The notes below the pieces were generated by a model. That model was not told the DNA's origin, ran no database searches, and saw only the letters and a list, made by a program, of their open reading frames with translations. Position numbers and translations under genes: made by a program. Below are positions 8,619 through 18,722 of a stretch of DNA of 64,000 nt, piece by piece (the stretch's first letter is position 1; each line of letters opens with the position of its first letter). This stretch comes from Methylococcaceae bacterium (GTDB lineage Bacteria; Pseudomonadota; Gammaproteobacteria; Methylococcales; Methylomonadaceae): the NCBI GenBank assembly GCA_030693065.1, contig JAUYBL010000007.1, positions 80,710 through 144,709 of the forward strand. Direction: 5' to 3'.

Positions 8619-9727
8619 CAAAAGGAAACATAGGCACTTTCCTAAGCGCCTTAATTATATTGCTCGGCATTGGCGTTATTGCCGGATGCAATAAAGAGCC
8701 TGGCGCCGCAGATACTACTTCAGCGCCCAAGCCTGCGCTCAGCGTGTCGGTAATTCAGCCTGCTATGCACGATATTCCGATGACTCTGACCGCCAATGGT
8801 TCGATAGCGGCATGGCAGGAGGCCATTATTGGCGCTGAAGTCAGCGATCTGCATTTGACCGAGGTCAATGTACAAGTGGGCGAAGTGGTAAAAAAAGGCC
8901 AAGTATTGGCGGTTTTTTCGGATGAGAGCGTATTAGCCGATGTCGCGCAAAGCCGAGCCGTGCTGGCTGAAGCCGAAGCCAATCTGGCCGATGCGCGGGA
9001 TAATGCCGATCGAGCTAAACAAATCTCAGCATCCGGCGCGCTAAGCAGCCAGCAAGTAAATCAATATCTCACCGGCCAAAAAACCGCTCAAGCCAAGGTG
9101 CAGTTGGCCAAAGCACAGTTGGATTCGCAATTATTGCGGCTGAAATATACGCGGGTACTCGCCACAGACGATGGTGTTATCTCCTCTCGCAGCGCCACAT
9201 TAGGTGCCGTCACTGCCAAGGGCCAGGAATTGTTTCGCATGATCCGACAAAACCGGCTGGAATGGCGCGGTGAAGTCACCGCCGCCGAAATGGCGCAACT
9301 TAAACCCGGCATTACGGTCAACGTGATAGTGCCTAACGTTGGCAGCATCAAAGGCAAAATTCGCGCATTAGCACCGACCTTGGACGTGCAAAGCCGTAAT
9401 GGCTTGGTCTACGTGGATTTACCGGACGCGGCCCGGCATAGTTTACGCGCCGGGATGTTTGCTAATGGCGAATTCCAAATGGGCGTTAGCACCGGTCTGA
9501 CTATTCCCCAAACTGCGCTGTCTTTGCGCGACGGCTTCAGTTATGTCTTTAAATTAACTGAGCAAAACGGCGACTTGGCCAAAGTCTCCCAAGTCAAAGT
9601 GCAATTGGGCCGAAGAAGCGATGATAGCTTGGAAATACTCTCCGGATTGAGTCCGGATGATCGATTAGTCGCCGGCGGCGCCTCGTTTTTGGCTGATGGC
9701 GATACTGTAAAGGTGGTTAAACCATGA
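8615..9727 (+). CDS. RND efflux periplasmic adaptor (membrane fusion protein)
   Basis: 370 residues. The N-terminal lipobox VIAGC (Cys near residue 25) anchors it to the inner membrane. It is followed by the biotinyl-lipoyl-like segment (VNVQVGEVVKKGQVLAVF), an alpha hairpin (ADARDNADRAKQI ... AKVQLAKAQLDSQ), and beta-barrel and membrane-proximal domains. It links the inner-membrane pump to the outer-membrane factor. It overlaps both neighbours by ATGA junctions, showing translational coupling in one operon. Confidence 0.9.
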   Translation: MTKGNIGTFLSALIILLGIGVIAGCNKEPGAADTTSAPKPALSVSVIQPAMHDIPMTLTANGSIAAWQEAIIGAEVSDLHLTEVNVQVGEVVKKGQVLAVFSDESVLADVAQSRAVLAEAEANLADARDNADRAKQISASGALSSQQVNQYLTGQKTAQAKVQLAKAQLDSQLLRLKYTRVLATDDGVISSRSATLGAVTAKGQELFRMIRQNRLEWRGEVTAAEMAQLKPGITVNVIVPNVGSIKGKIRALAPTLDVQSRNGLVYVDLPDAARHSLRAGMFANGEFQMGVSTGLTIPQTALSLRDGFSYVFKLTEQNGDLAKVSQVKVQLGRRSDDSLEILSGLSPDDRLVAGGASFLADGDTVKVVKP

Positions 9728-12700
9728 ACGTTTCCGCCTGGTGTATCCGCAACCCCATTCCGGCGCTGATGCTGTTTGTGCTGCTGAGCTTTGGCGGGCT
9801 GCTCAGTTTTAAATCGATGAAGATTCAAAACATGCCGGATTTGGACTTGCCGACGGTAACCGTCTCAGCATCCCTACCCGGCGCCTCACCTGCTCAGCTG
9901 GAAACTGAGGTCGCGCGTAAAATCGAAAACGCGATTGCTACCCTACAAGGCCTAAAGCACATCACTACCAAAGTGCAGGACGGCAGCGTGACGATTACCG
10001 CGGAATTCCGGTTGGAAAAACCTGTGCAGGAAGCGGTGGATGATATGCGCTCCGCCGTTGCCAAGGTTCGCGCCGATCTGCCTGCTGATTTACGTGATCC
10101 TGTGGTTACCAAACTGGATATAGCCAGTGCGCCGATTTTAGCGCTGACCGTGTCGTCCCCCCAACGCGATGAAGAAGCGTTGTCCTGGTTTGTAGAAGAT
10201 ACCGTTGCTAAGCGCTTGCTGAGTGTGCGCGGTGTGGGCGCGGTTAACCGAGTGGGCGGCGTTAGTCGTGAAGTGACCATTGCCCTGGACCCGGTCAAGC
10301 TGCAATCGTTAGGGGCAACTGCTGCCGATATTTCTCGCCAATTGCGTGAGATACAACGAGAAAGCGCGGGCGGACGCACCAATCTGGGCAGCGGCGAACA
10401 GCCGGTGCGCACGCTGGCCAACGTTACCTCAGTAGAAGAAATGCGGCCGTTACAGTTGTCTTTGGCTGACGGCAGGCGAATTCGTCTCGACCAAGTCGCC
10501 ACAGTAACTGACACAGTCGCCGAGCCCCGAGCGCTGGCGTTGCTCAACGGCAAACCGGTGGTGGGTTTTGAAGTAACGCGCAGCCGTGGCTCCAGCGACG
10601 TAGAGGTAGGCGAAGGTGTGCAAAAAGCCTTGGCGGAATTACAGATTGCCAACCCGGATATTGAATTTACTGAAGCCTTTAATTTTGTCACCCCGGTGAA
10701 GGAAGAATTCCAGGGCTCGATGACCATGCTGTACGAAGGCGGACTACTGGCCGTGTTGGTGGTCTGGCTGTTTTTAAAGGATTGGCGGGCAACCTTTGTT
10801 TCCGCCGTAGCACTGCCGTTGTCAATCATTCCGGCCTTTTTGGGTATGGAGTATCTAGGCTTCTCGCTAAATGGTGTCACCTTATTGGCTTTGTCTCTGG
10901 TGGTGGGCATTCTGGTAGATGACGCCATCGTCGAAGTGGAAAACATCGTGCGCCACTTGCGAATGGGTAAATCGCCTTATCAAGCGGCGATGGAAGCAGC
11001 AGATGAAATCGGTCTGGCAGTGATTGCCACCACTTTTGCGTTGGTGGCGGTATTTCTGCCGACGGCATTTATGAGCGGGATTGCCGGACGTTTCTTTAAA
11101 CAATTCGGCTGGACAGCGGCGCTGGCAGTAATGGCCTCGCTGGTTGTGGCGCGGATGTTAACGCCGATGATGGCGGCTTACTTATTAAAAGATACCGGCC
11201 CATCGGATCCGCCAGAAGGTCGCATCATGCAAACGTACATGAAGCTTGCGGCTTGGTGTCTTAATCATCGTCTCACCACCATCGCGGCGGCAGCGGCGTT
11301 TTTTATCGGCTCCTTATTTTTGATTCCTTTGTTGCCCACCGGCTTCATACCGGCAGATGACAATCCGCAAACGCAGGTGTTCGTGGAATTATCGCCCGGT
11401 GTCAGTCTTGACCAAACCAAAGCTTCGGCAGAAGCGGCGCGCCAATTGGTCGCCAATGTGCCTTATGTGAAGTCGGTTTACACCACCATCGGCAGCGGTT
11501 CAGCGGGCGTCGATCCTTTTGCAGGCTCACAGAGCGGCGAAGTACGTAAAGCTACCTTAACGATTACGCTGGCTAATCGCCAAGATAGACCGGTGCGCAA
11601 GCAAGCGATTGAACAAAACATCCGGCAAGCCTTGCAAAGTTTGCCCGGTGTGCGCACCAAAGTTGGCTTGGGCGGCTCGGGTGAGAAATACGTGCTGGTG
11701 CTGAGTGGTGATGACCCACAAGCCTTAAGCGCAGCGGCCCGCAACGTCGAACGCGATCTTAGAACCATTTCCGGACTTGGCAGTATTGCCTCCAGCGCCG
11801 CACTGGTCAGGCCTGAAATTGCCGTGCGCACCGATTTCGCCCGTGCGGCTGATTTAGGTGTCACCACCGCAGCAATCGCCGAAACTCTACGCATCGCCAC
11901 CTTAGGTGATTACGACTGGTCGTTGCCTAAACTCAACCTCGCTCAGCGCCAAGTGCCGGTGGTGGTTAAATTAGCCGCTGATGGCCGACGTGATCTTGCC
12001 ATTTTGGAGCGGCTTGCAGTGCCATCAGGCAAAGCGGGTTCGGGATCGGTGATGGTGAGTCAGGTAGCGAATCTGGAACTTTCCAGTGGCCCTGCGGTCA
12101 TCGATCGTTATGACCGCTCGCGCAATATCAATTTTGAAGTGGAACTGTCCGGCCTGCCGCTGGGCGATGTAACCAGCGCCGTACAAAACCTGCCGAGTAT
12201 TCGCAATCTGCCCGCCGGGGTAAAACAGATCAATATTGGCGATGCCGAAATGATGACCGAACTGTTCACCAGCTTTGGTCTGGCGATGCTCACCGGCGTG
12301 TTGTGCATTTTTATTGTGCTGGTGCTGTTGTTTAAAGAGATTTTGCAACCGATCACTATTTTGGCGGCGTTGCCGCTGTCTTTTGGCGGTGGTTTTGTGG
12401 CCCTGCTATTGACCGGCAAGGCGTTTTCAATGCCGTCGTTAATCGGTTTGATCATGCTGATGGGCATTGCCACCAAAAACTCTATCTTGCTGGTCGAATA
12501 TGCTATCGTCGCCAGACGCGATCACGGCATGACTCGAATAGACGCGCTGTTGGACGCCTGCCGAAAACGCGCCCGTCCGATTGTAATGACCACTATTGCC
12601 ATGGGCGCAGGTATGTTGCCGATTGCGACCGGTATGGGCGACGCCGATTCATCATTCCGTAGCCCGATGGCGGTCGCCGTGATCGGTGGCTTGGTTACCT

Positions 12701-12834
12701 CGACGTTTCTAAGCTTGTTAGTGATCCCAGTGGCTTATAGCTATCTGGATGATTTTAATAATTTGCTGGGTAAGTTTTGGCGACGTTTTAGAACAGTCGA
12801 TACATCCGGAGTTAGGTCGAAACTTTCAAATTAA
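9724..12834 (+). CDS. RND multidrug efflux pump, HAE1 family
   Basis: 1036 residues with the duplicated RND topology: two sets of one-plus-five membrane helices and two large periplasmic loops. TM4 carries the proton-relay aspartates (GILVDDAIVEVENI) and TM10 the matching lysine (LMGIATKNSILLVEY). The first helix is followed by the NMPDLDLPTVTV segment usual in AcrB/MexB-like pumps. It exports hydrophobic or amphiphilic compounds using the proton gradient; the substrate cannot be told from sequence. Last gene of the tetR operon. Confidence 0.9.
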   Translation: MNVSAWCIRNPIPALMLFVLLSFGGLLSFKSMKIQNMPDLDLPTVTVSASLPGASPAQLETEVARKIENAIATLQGLKHITTKVQDGSVTITAEFRLEKPVQEAVDDMRSAVAKVRADLPADLRDPVVTKLDIASAPILALTVSSPQRDEEALSWFVEDTVAKRLLSVRGVGAVNRVGGVSREVTIALDPVKLQSLGATAADISRQLREIQRESAGGRTNLGSGEQPVRTLANVTSVEEMRPLQLSLADGRRIRLDQVATVTDTVAEPRALALLNGKPVVGFEVTRSRGSSDVEVGEGVQKALAELQIANPDIEFTEAFNFVTPVKEEFQGSMTMLYEGGLLAVLVVWLFLKDWRATFVSAVALPLSIIPAFLGMEYLGFSLNGVTLLALSLVVGILVDDAIVEVENIVRHLRMGKSPYQAAMEAADEIGLAVIATTFALVAVFLPTAFMSGIAGRFFKQFGWTAALAVMASLVVARMLTPMMAAYLLKDTGPSDPPEGRIMQTYMKLAAWCLNHRLTTIAAAAAFFIGSLFLIPLLPTGFIPADDNPQTQVFVELSPGVSLDQTKASAEAARQLVANVPYVKSVYTTIGSGSAGVDPFAGSQSGEVRKATLTITLANRQDRPVRKQAIEQNIRQALQSLPGVRTKVGLGGSGEKYVLVLSGDDPQALSAAARNVERDLRTISGLGSIASSAALVRPEIAVRTDFARAADLGVTTAAIAETLRIATLGDYDWSLPKLNLAQRQVPVVVKLAADGRRDLAILERLAVPSGKAGSGSVMVSQVANLELSSGPAVIDRYDRSRNINFEVELSGLPLGDVTSAVQNLPSIRNLPAGVKQINIGDAEMMTELFTSFGLAMLTGVLCIFIVLVLLFKEILQPITILAALPLSFGGGFVALLLTGKAFSMPSLIGLIMLMGIATKNSILLVEYAIVARRDHGMTRIDALLDACRKRARPIVMTTIAMGAGMLPIATGMGDADSSFRSPMAVAVIGGLVTSTFLSLLVIPVAYSYLDDFNNLLGKFWRRFRTVDTSGVRSKLSN

Positions 12835-12871
12835 ATTCAGTCCGTAAATGGCTCACATTTAGGTTCATTTA

Positions 12872-13201
12872 ATGAAAAATTGCGCGTTGTGGATCTTGGT
12901 TTTGAGTTTGTGTTCCTTCAATGCTGTATCTGCATTCAGATGCGGACGCGAGCTGGTTCAGTTGGGTGATTATAAAGGTGATGTGCTGGCTCGATGTGGT
13001 GAACCGGAATCCATTGAAACGCGCACTAAAGTAGTCGGCAGTACCTTGCATCACCCAAATAGAACGCTCGACCTGTACCAGTATGAAGAAATCCAAATAG
13101 AAGAGTGGGTCTACAACTTCGGTACTCACCGTTTACGGCAATACCTTCGTTTTGAAAATGGAGAACTTAAAGAAATTAAAAGTTTAGGGCGCGGGTATTA
13201 G
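12872..13201 (+). CDS. DUF2845 family exported protein
   Basis: 109 residues with a signal peptide (MKNCALWILVLSLCSFNAVSA). The mature part begins FRCGRELVQLGDYKGDVLARCGEPES, the hallmark of DUF2845, with two cysteines that may form a disulphide and a C-terminal EEWVYNFG motif. Function unknown; periplasmic. It follows the pump gene after 37 bases and may be read from the same transcript. Confidence 0.8.
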   Translation: MKNCALWILVLSLCSFNAVSAFRCGRELVQLGDYKGDVLARCGEPESIETRTKVVGSTLHHPNRTLDLYQYEEIQIEEWVYNFGTHRLRQYLRFENGELKEIKSLGRGY

Positions 13202-13415
13202 TCGATAGCTGGGGAAAGCTGGTTAAATGACGGTTCGTAAAGTCATCACATCTACGGTCCTTCTATCCCCAAAGGATATATGGCAATGCCATATTTTCTA
13301 ATTCACAAAATCTAGCGTATAAACTATGCCGATCAAGATAACTTCTTGGTTATTGGTTATTGATCTTTAATCACAATTACTTTGAGTCTACATTTTGAAA
13401 GGGGCATATCACTCT

Positions 13416-14009
13416 ATGAAATCGTTATCCGCATTGCACATAAAACAATTTACCCGTGCTGCATTTCTCTTGCTGGCTAGTTTTGCAAGCTTAGAGAGTA
13501 ATGCGTCTTTCACTCTTACTGCTTACAATCCAGAGCCAAGCTTATTTGTTAGTCCATTTTTCCATATCAATTATGTTGCTTGCCTAGTTGGCGAACCATG
13601 CCCTACCCCTGAGGGATCATGGACTGAAGGACAACTGCCACCCCTTGAAGTCGGCCAGCAAACTTCCATCTCGACATCCAGTCCTAGCTTTGCTTTCTAC
13701 CTCGGCAACTCTCTCAATGGTAAATTCGGTGTTTCTTTAACGCCTATTACCCAAATTTCTGCATACAATTATTCAGCTAACGAATTAACTGCAAATATTT
13801 TCAACCGTACATCAATCCTTTCGACAACAAATGCCGGCATATCTACGTTTGAAGCAAGCAGCGGGACTGATTACTACCTATTGCTTAGTGGATTAGTGCG
13901 CGGAGGACAAACTTACCAATTGCAAGTCTCACAAGTTCCCTTGCCTGCCGCATTTTTGTTGTTTGGATCGGTGCTGAGTATGTTTTTTGCTTTTAAGAGA
14001 AGAAGATAG
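13416..14009 (+). CDS. Exported protein with VPLPAA-type PEP-CTERM sorting tail
   Basis: 197 residues from the ATG at 13416, about a dozen bases after a GAAAGGGG ribosome site. The TTG seven codons upstream lacks one. It has a signal peptide ending near SNA, a Ser/Thr-rich body without a known domain, and the C-terminal tail VPLPAAFLLFGSVLSMFFAF followed by KRRR. This is the tripartite PEP-CTERM layout (motif, helix, basic end) that an exosortase/archaeosortase would process. The exosortase is not in the window. Upstream lies a small palindrome ATATGGCAATGCCATAT (13279-13295) of unknown meaning. Confidence 0.8.
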   Translation: MKSLSALHIKQFTRAAFLLLASFASLESNASFTLTAYNPEPSLFVSPFFHINYVACLVGEPCPTPEGSWTEGQLPPLEVGQQTSISTSSPSFAFYLGNSLNGKFGVSLTPITQISAYNYSANELTANIFNRTSILSTTNAGISTFEASSGTDYYLLLSGLVRGGQTYQLQVSQVPLPAAFLLFGSVLSMFFAFKRRR

Positions 14010-14038
14010 CTCACACGAAGTAACAATAAAGCTCAACA

Positions 14039-14068
14039 GCTGGGTTACGAGATAGCAAGTAACCCAGC
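14039..14068. terminator. Hairpin between convergent genes
   Basis: GCTGGGTTAC/GTAACCCAGC forms a perfect 10-base-pair stem with a 10-base loop, located between the stop of the PEP-CTERM gene and the stop of apbC. Likely a bidirectional terminator, though T runs are short. Confidence 0.6.
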
Positions 14069-14079
14069 AACATCAAAAC

Positions 14080-15171
14080 TTAAGTATTTTGCACAACGAT
14101 ATTAGGGAACTTGGTAGAAAAATCTTTGCCCTTTAGCGCTAATCTTGCGGCGGTTTTTCGCGCAATTTCTTTGTAAATTTGCGCTGGTCTGCCATCGGGA
14201 TCGGCGGCGACGATGGGTCTGCCGACGTCGGCGTATTGGCGGATACTGATGTCTAATGGCAACGAGCCAAGCAAGTCGATTCTGTTACGTTCGGCCATTG
14301 CTAAGCCGCCGCCTTGACCAAAAATGGCTTCTTCATGGCCGCAGTTGCTGCAAATGTGGATGCTCATGTTTTCCACCAAGCCTAGCACCGGCACATTCAC
14401 TTTCTCGAACATCGCTAAACCGCGCTGGGCATCAAGCAAGGCGATGTCTTGCGGTGTGGTGACAATAATCGCGCCGCTGACCGGTATTTGTTGCGACAAG
14501 GTCAATTGAATGTCGCCGGTGCCGGGCGGTAAATCGATAATCAGATAATCAACGTCGGTCCAGTTGGTGTCTTTAAGCAATTGCTGCAACGCGCCGGTAA
14601 CCATTGGGCCGCGCCAGATCACGGCTTGGTCGGCTTCAACTAGATAACCGATCGAGTTGGTTTGAATGCCGAAGGAGACTTTTGGCTGCATGGTTTTGTT
14701 GTCTTTACTTTCCGGAAAGCCGGATAGTCCGAGCATGGTTGGAATGCTGGGCCCGTAAATATCCGCATCCAAAATGCCCACCGTGGCGCCTTCTGCAGCC
14801 AGCGCCAAAGCTAAATTGACTGCCGTGGTAGATTTGCCAACGCCGCCTTTACCCGAAGCCACTGCGACAATGTTTTTAACATTGGGCATGGGTTTTAAGC
14901 CTTGTTGTACGGCATGCGAGACAATTTTTACAATGACCTCAACGGTAACATTACCAATACCTGGCAGCGTTTGTAAGAGTTGTGTAACGCCGGATTTGAG
15001 TTCTTCAATATAGGTTTTTGCTGGATAGCCCAGTTCCAGTTTAACGGCAACGTTGCTGCCCTCAATGGTAATAGCTTTAACTGCTTTTGCAGTGATTAGA
15101 TCAACGCCGTTGTTGGGGTCGATAAAAGTTTGTAGCAGATTTTCTATATCTGACTTGTTTATGTCGGTCAT
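14080..15171 (-). CDS. apbC: Mrp/ApbC-type Fe-S cluster carrier ATPase
   Basis: 363 residues. An N-terminal DUF59-like domain (about residues 1-90) precedes a P-loop NTPase with the deviant Walker A GKGGVGKSTTAVN near residue 107. The Walker B region is YLIIDLPPGTGD, and the conserved pair is in CSNCGHE near residue 275, where two subunits hold a 4Fe-4S cluster. It carries clusters to apo-proteins in the cytoplasm. Length and motifs are normal. It is divergent from metG, a common arrangement in gammaproteobacteria. Confidence 0.93.
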   Translation of the reverse strand: MTDINKSDIENLLQTFIDPNNGVDLITAKAVKAITIEGSNVAVKLELGYPAKTYIEELKSGVTQLLQTLPGIGNVTVEVIVKIVSHAVQQGLKPMPNVKNIVAVASGKGGVGKSTTAVNLALALAAEGATVGILDADIYGPSIPTMLGLSGFPESKDNKTMQPKVSFGIQTNSIGYLVEADQAVIWRGPMVTGALQQLLKDTNWTDVDYLIIDLPPGTGDIQLTLSQQIPVSGAIIVTTPQDIALLDAQRGLAMFEKVNVPVLGLVENMSIHICSNCGHEEAIFGQGGGLAMAERNRIDLLGSLPLDISIRQYADVGRPIVAADPDGRPAQIYKEIARKTAARLALKGKDFSTKFPNIVVQNT

Positions 15172-15520
15172 GATTTTTCCAAAAGGATGAAGTTAAAGTA
15201 AATACCAAATAATTTACTCAGGATATAAGGCGCACACTTATTTTTCAATACACAAATCACTCGGGGATTGATGGCGTCATCGGTAAGCAGGGTTTTATGC
15301 AATAATATTGACATTAGGGCACCTTCTAAAACTTATCCATTCATGCTTCGACAAGCTCAGCACGAACGGATAAGTTAATGATTTAGTTATAAAACCGTTC
15401 GCACTCGACTGCATGGATGCAGGAGGTAGAGCAACGCAGGAGCCGTTGCCGAAAGCTTGTCGAAGTGCAATTTTTAGATGTTGTCATTATTTTTTCGTAA
15501 AACTTGCCGCTTTTAAGACC
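15172..15520. other. Intergenic region with dispersed repeats between apbC and metG
   Basis: About 350 bases. It contains a copy of the TTCGACAAGCTCAGCACGAACG repeat (15348-15369) and a copy of the GCATGGATGCAGGAGGTAG repeat (about 15410-15466) that recurs at 24688 and 52434. The metG promoter must lie in or next to these repeats; none is obvious. Confidence 0.6.
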
Positions 15521-17539
15521 ATGTCCAATAGAAAAATTCTTGTTACCAGCGCCTTGCCTTATGCCAACGGCCCAATCCATTTAGGCCATTTGGTTGAGTA
15601 TATTCAAACTGATATTTGGGTGCGCTTTCAAAAACAGCGCGGCAATCTTTGCTATTACGTTTGCGCCGATGATACGCATGGCACACCGATTATGCTTAAA
15701 GCCGACCGTGACGGCATAACGCCAGAAGAATTGATTGCTGCCGTCGGCAAAGAGCATTTAGCTGATTTTACTGAGTTTGGCGTGGCATTTGATAATTATC
15801 ACAGCACGCATTCTGAAGAAAACAAAATCTTTTCCGAACTGATTTATGAACGCCTGCGCGATGCCGGTCATATCAGTTCACGCAGCATTACTCAGGCGTA
15901 TGATCCCGTTAAAAACATGTTCTTGTCAGATCGTTTTATCAAAGGCGAATGCCCTAAATGCGGTGCAGCTGATCAATATGGCGATGGCTGCGAGGTTTGC
16001 GGTGCGACTTATTCACCGACTGATCTAAAAAACTCTGTCTCAGCGATTTCCGGCGCCAAGCCAATAGACAAAGACTCTGTACATTACTTTTTCGACTTGG
16101 CTAATTTCACCGACATGCTGCGTGCTTGGACGACCGCCGGGCATTTACAAGCTGAAGTTCGTAATAAATTGGCGGAATGGCTGGATGGCGGTCTGCAACA
16201 GTGGGACATCAGCCGCGATGCGCCGTATTTTGGTTTTGAAATCCCCGATGCGCCGGGTAAGTATTTTTATGTTTGGCTGGACGCGCCGGTTGGCTACATG
16301 GCTAGTTTCAAGAATTTGTGCGACAAACGCGGCTTGGATTTTAACGAGTTTTGGGGCAAAGGCAGCGATGCCGAACTGTATCATTTTATCGGTAAAGACA
16401 TTATTTACTTCCACGCCCTGTTTTGGCCCGCCATGTTAACCGGCGCTCACTTTAGAACGCCCAGTGCGATATTTGCCCACGGCTTTTTAACCGTGAATGG
16501 GGCAAAAATGTCCAAATCGCGCGGCACCTTTATTAAAGCCAGAACCTATCTTGAGCATTTAAATCCCGAGTATCTGCGCTATTACTTTGCGGCCAAACTG
16601 AGCAGCAGCGTCGATGATTTAGATCTTAATTTCGACGATTTTACGCAGCGGGTAAATTCGGATTTAGTCGGCAAAGTCGTTAATATCGCCAGCCGTTGCA
16701 GCGGCTTTATTGCCAAACGTTTTAATAACGTACTCTCCGAGCACAATGCAGAACCGGTGTTATTTGAAGAATTCGTTAACGCCAGCCAGCAGATTGCCGA
16801 TTTTTACGAAGCGCGTGAATTCGGCAAAGCCATGCGCGAAATCATGGCACTGGCAGATAAAGCCAACCAATATATCGACGAGAAAAAACCGTGGTTGATC
16901 GCTAAAGAAGAAGGTAAAGACCAGAAGTTGCATGACGTATGCTCAGTAGGTATAAACCTGTTTCGCCTGCTGGCCGCTTATCTAAGCCCAGTACTGCCGG
17001 TGCTGGCAGCCAATACGGAAGAGTTTTTGAACCTTAAGCCGCAAACCTGGCCGACTCAAACTACGCCATTAATTGCTCACAGCATTAACGCCTTCAAACC
17101 ATTAATGACCCGCGTTGAACCCGATAAAATCGCCGCGATTATCGAAGCCTCTAAAGAAAACCTAGAGAAAACCGCAGACACACCCAAGGCGCTTAACTTT
17201 GAGCCGATTGCCGACACGATTGAATTCGACGATTTTGCCAAGCTGGATTTACGCATCGCCAAAATCATTAAAGCCGAACACGTCGAAGGCGCAGAAAAAT
17301 TACTGCAACTAACCGTCGACATCGGCGATGAAACCCGCAACATCTTTGCCGGAATTAAATCCGCCTACGCGCCGGAAGATTTGGAAGGCAGATTAACCTT
17401 GGTTATCGCCAATCTGGCACCGAGAAAAATGCGTTTTGGAGTTTCTGAAGGCATGGTGCTGGCGGCAGGCCCGGGCGGCAAAGACATTTGGGTGTTAAGC
17501 CCGGATGCAGGCGCAGTTGCGGGGATGCGGGTTAAGTAA
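15521..17539 (+). CDS. metG: Methionyl-tRNA synthetase
   Basis: 672 residues from the ATG at 15521 ([17 protein letters not shown]); the frame is open upstream only because of a repeat. It has the class I HIGH-type motif PIHLGHL, the zinc knuckle CPKC/CEVC (residues about 145-162), the KMSKS loop ([10 protein letters not shown] near residue 330), an anticodon-binding helical domain, and a C-terminal tRNA-binding OB-fold (from about residue 570, [14 protein letters not shown]) that dimerises the enzyme. Essential for charging tRNA-Met. Confidence 0.95.
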   Translation: MSNRKILVTSALPYANGPIHLGHLVEYIQTDIWVRFQKQRGNLCYYVCADDTHGTPIMLKADRDGITPEELIAAVGKEHLADFTEFGVAFDNYHSTHSEENKIFSELIYERLRDAGHISSRSITQAYDPVKNMFLSDRFIKGECPKCGAADQYGDGCEVCGATYSPTDLKNSVSAISGAKPIDKDSVHYFFDLANFTDMLRAWTTAGHLQAEVRNKLAEWLDGGLQQWDISRDAPYFGFEIPDAPGKYFYVWLDAPVGYMASFKNLCDKRGLDFNEFWGKGSDAELYHFIGKDIIYFHALFWPAMLTGAHFRTPSAIFAHGFLTVNGAKMSKSRGTFIKARTYLEHLNPEYLRYYFAAKLSSSVDDLDLNFDDFTQRVNSDLVGKVVNIASRCSGFIAKRFNNVLSEHNAEPVLFEEFVNASQQIADFYEAREFGKAMREIMALADKANQYIDEKKPWLIAKEEGKDQKLHDVCSVGINLFRLLAAYLSPVLPVLAANTEEFLNLKPQTWPTQTTPLIAHSINAFKPLMTRVEPDKIAAIIEASKENLEKTADTPKALNFEPIADTIEFDDFAKLDLRIAKIIKAEHVEGAEKLLQLTVDIGDETRNIFAGIKSAYAPEDLEGRLTLVIANLAPRKMRFGVSEGMVLAAGPGGKDIWVLSPDAGAVAGMRVK

Positions 17540-17631
17540 CACAAGCCAGTGGTCATTTTTAATCTAGCTATTACCTGTGTTTTTTTGCATTATAACGCTA
17601 CGAACACACAAAATTTGAAGGGGGAGTTCCA

Positions 17632-18117
17632 ATGCCTGTAAAAAAAGCAAAACAAGTTCTGACAGAATGTTGGGATGGTCTGCTGCCTGTTTCCCCCCAA
17701 AAAATTGCTGAAAAAGTCGGTGTGAGTGTTCGCGCCGCTGCAAATAACGAGCCTTATAGTGGTAAAGCTTTTTTAGAGAATGGAATCAAAGTAATTGAGT
17801 ACAAATCATCAGAAATCTCACTCCGGCAACGCTTTACTATTGCACATGAGCTTGCACATCACATGCTGGGTCACACCAATGAAGGGCATAAATATCGTGA
17901 ATTTCAAGATGATGTCAGCAAATTCAATCTTCGAGAAGCAGACCCATTTGAAATTCAGGCAAATAAATTTGCTGCCGAGTTATTGATGCCCAAAGAAGCA
18001 GTTGAATATTTGATAATGGAGAAAAATATTACCTCTCTTGAGAAGCTTGCAGAGTTATTTCAAGTGTCAACCGTTGCAATGAAATATAGGCTTATTAATT
18101 TGGGCTGGCTGAAATAA
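17632..18117 (+). CDS. ImmA/IrrE-family metallopeptidase without an HTH domain
   Basis: 161 residues after a strong GAAGGGGGAG ribosome site. The zinc motif HELAHH (His72, Glu73, His76) is followed by the family pattern READPFEIQANKFAAELLMP, whose Glu is the probable third ligand. A short helical head (residues 1-35) resembles a winged helix only weakly. Family members cleave repressors or act with partner proteins in stress response and phage induction. The expected XRE repressor is not adjacent; instead the next gene, whose start overlaps this stop (TAATG), encodes a membrane protein. Confidence 0.85.
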   Translation: MPVKKAKQVLTECWDGLLPVSPQKIAEKVGVSVRAAANNEPYSGKAFLENGIKVIEYKSSEISLRQRFTIAHELAHHMLGHTNEGHKYREFQDDVSKFNLREADPFEIQANKFAAELLMPKEAVEYLIMEKNITSLEKLAELFQVSTVAMKYRLINLGWLK

Positions 18118-18674
18118 TGTCTAATTTACTGAATTCTCAAGAAACGGATTTGAGCGCTGGCTCCACTAATATTTTGGATGACATGCTTTCTCTACAGAGA
18201 CAAAAAAGACGATTCAGATCGCTGAGCTTTTATGCTGCATGGAGCATAAGTTTGTTGTTTTTTATTTCTGTAATTATTTTTTCTTGGAGCATTATATTTT
18301 GTCCTAATGTTTTTCTAGGAACAGAAAAAGCTCGAGCAATTCCTGCACGGCAATCACTACAAATAAGCGAGCAAGAGCAATCAACAAAAAATAATCCGCC
18401 ACCTCAACAAAGTACGTCAACTCTGCCTCAGCAAGAGCAACATCAGTTAGAGAAATCTAAAACAGAAACAACTTCACCACTGTTAAACCAATTCCTTATT
18501 TTATTAGCTTTGCTATCAGCAGTTGGCTCTACCTTAGCTATTGCCGTTATGCGATTTTCTTTTTATGAAAAAAATGATGCCGAAAGCGAAAATACCCCTG
18601 CTGTTATTAGCCCCATTGCAGATGCAGCTTCACAGTTGATCAGTCAAATAGCTGAACTACTAAAAAAGCGCTAA
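18117..18674 (+). CDS. Two-helix membrane protein coupled to the ImmA-like peptidase
   Basis: 185 residues, not recognised. It has a cytoplasmic head with QRQKRRFRSL, a first membrane helix (about 40-65), a hydrophilic Gln/Ser/Pro-rich periplasmic loop (about 70-125), a second helix (about 125-145) and a short cytoplasmic tail. Its ATG overlaps the peptidase stop by one base, so the two are translated together. It could be a substrate or an anchor of the peptidase. AT content is higher than in metG or nth, which suggests acquisition as a unit. Confidence 0.6.
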   Translation: MSNLLNSQETDLSAGSTNILDDMLSLQRQKRRFRSLSFYAAWSISLLFFISVIIFSWSIIFCPNVFLGTEKARAIPARQSLQISEQEQSTKNNPPPQQSTSTLPQQEQHQLEKSKTETTSPLLNQFLILLALLSAVGSTLAIAVMRFSFYEKNDAESENTPAVISPIADAASQLISQIAELLKKR

Positions 18675-18722
18675 GGCCCATAACTTTTCTCCAAAAATCC
18701 TGTATTCAATCAGAAATTACTT

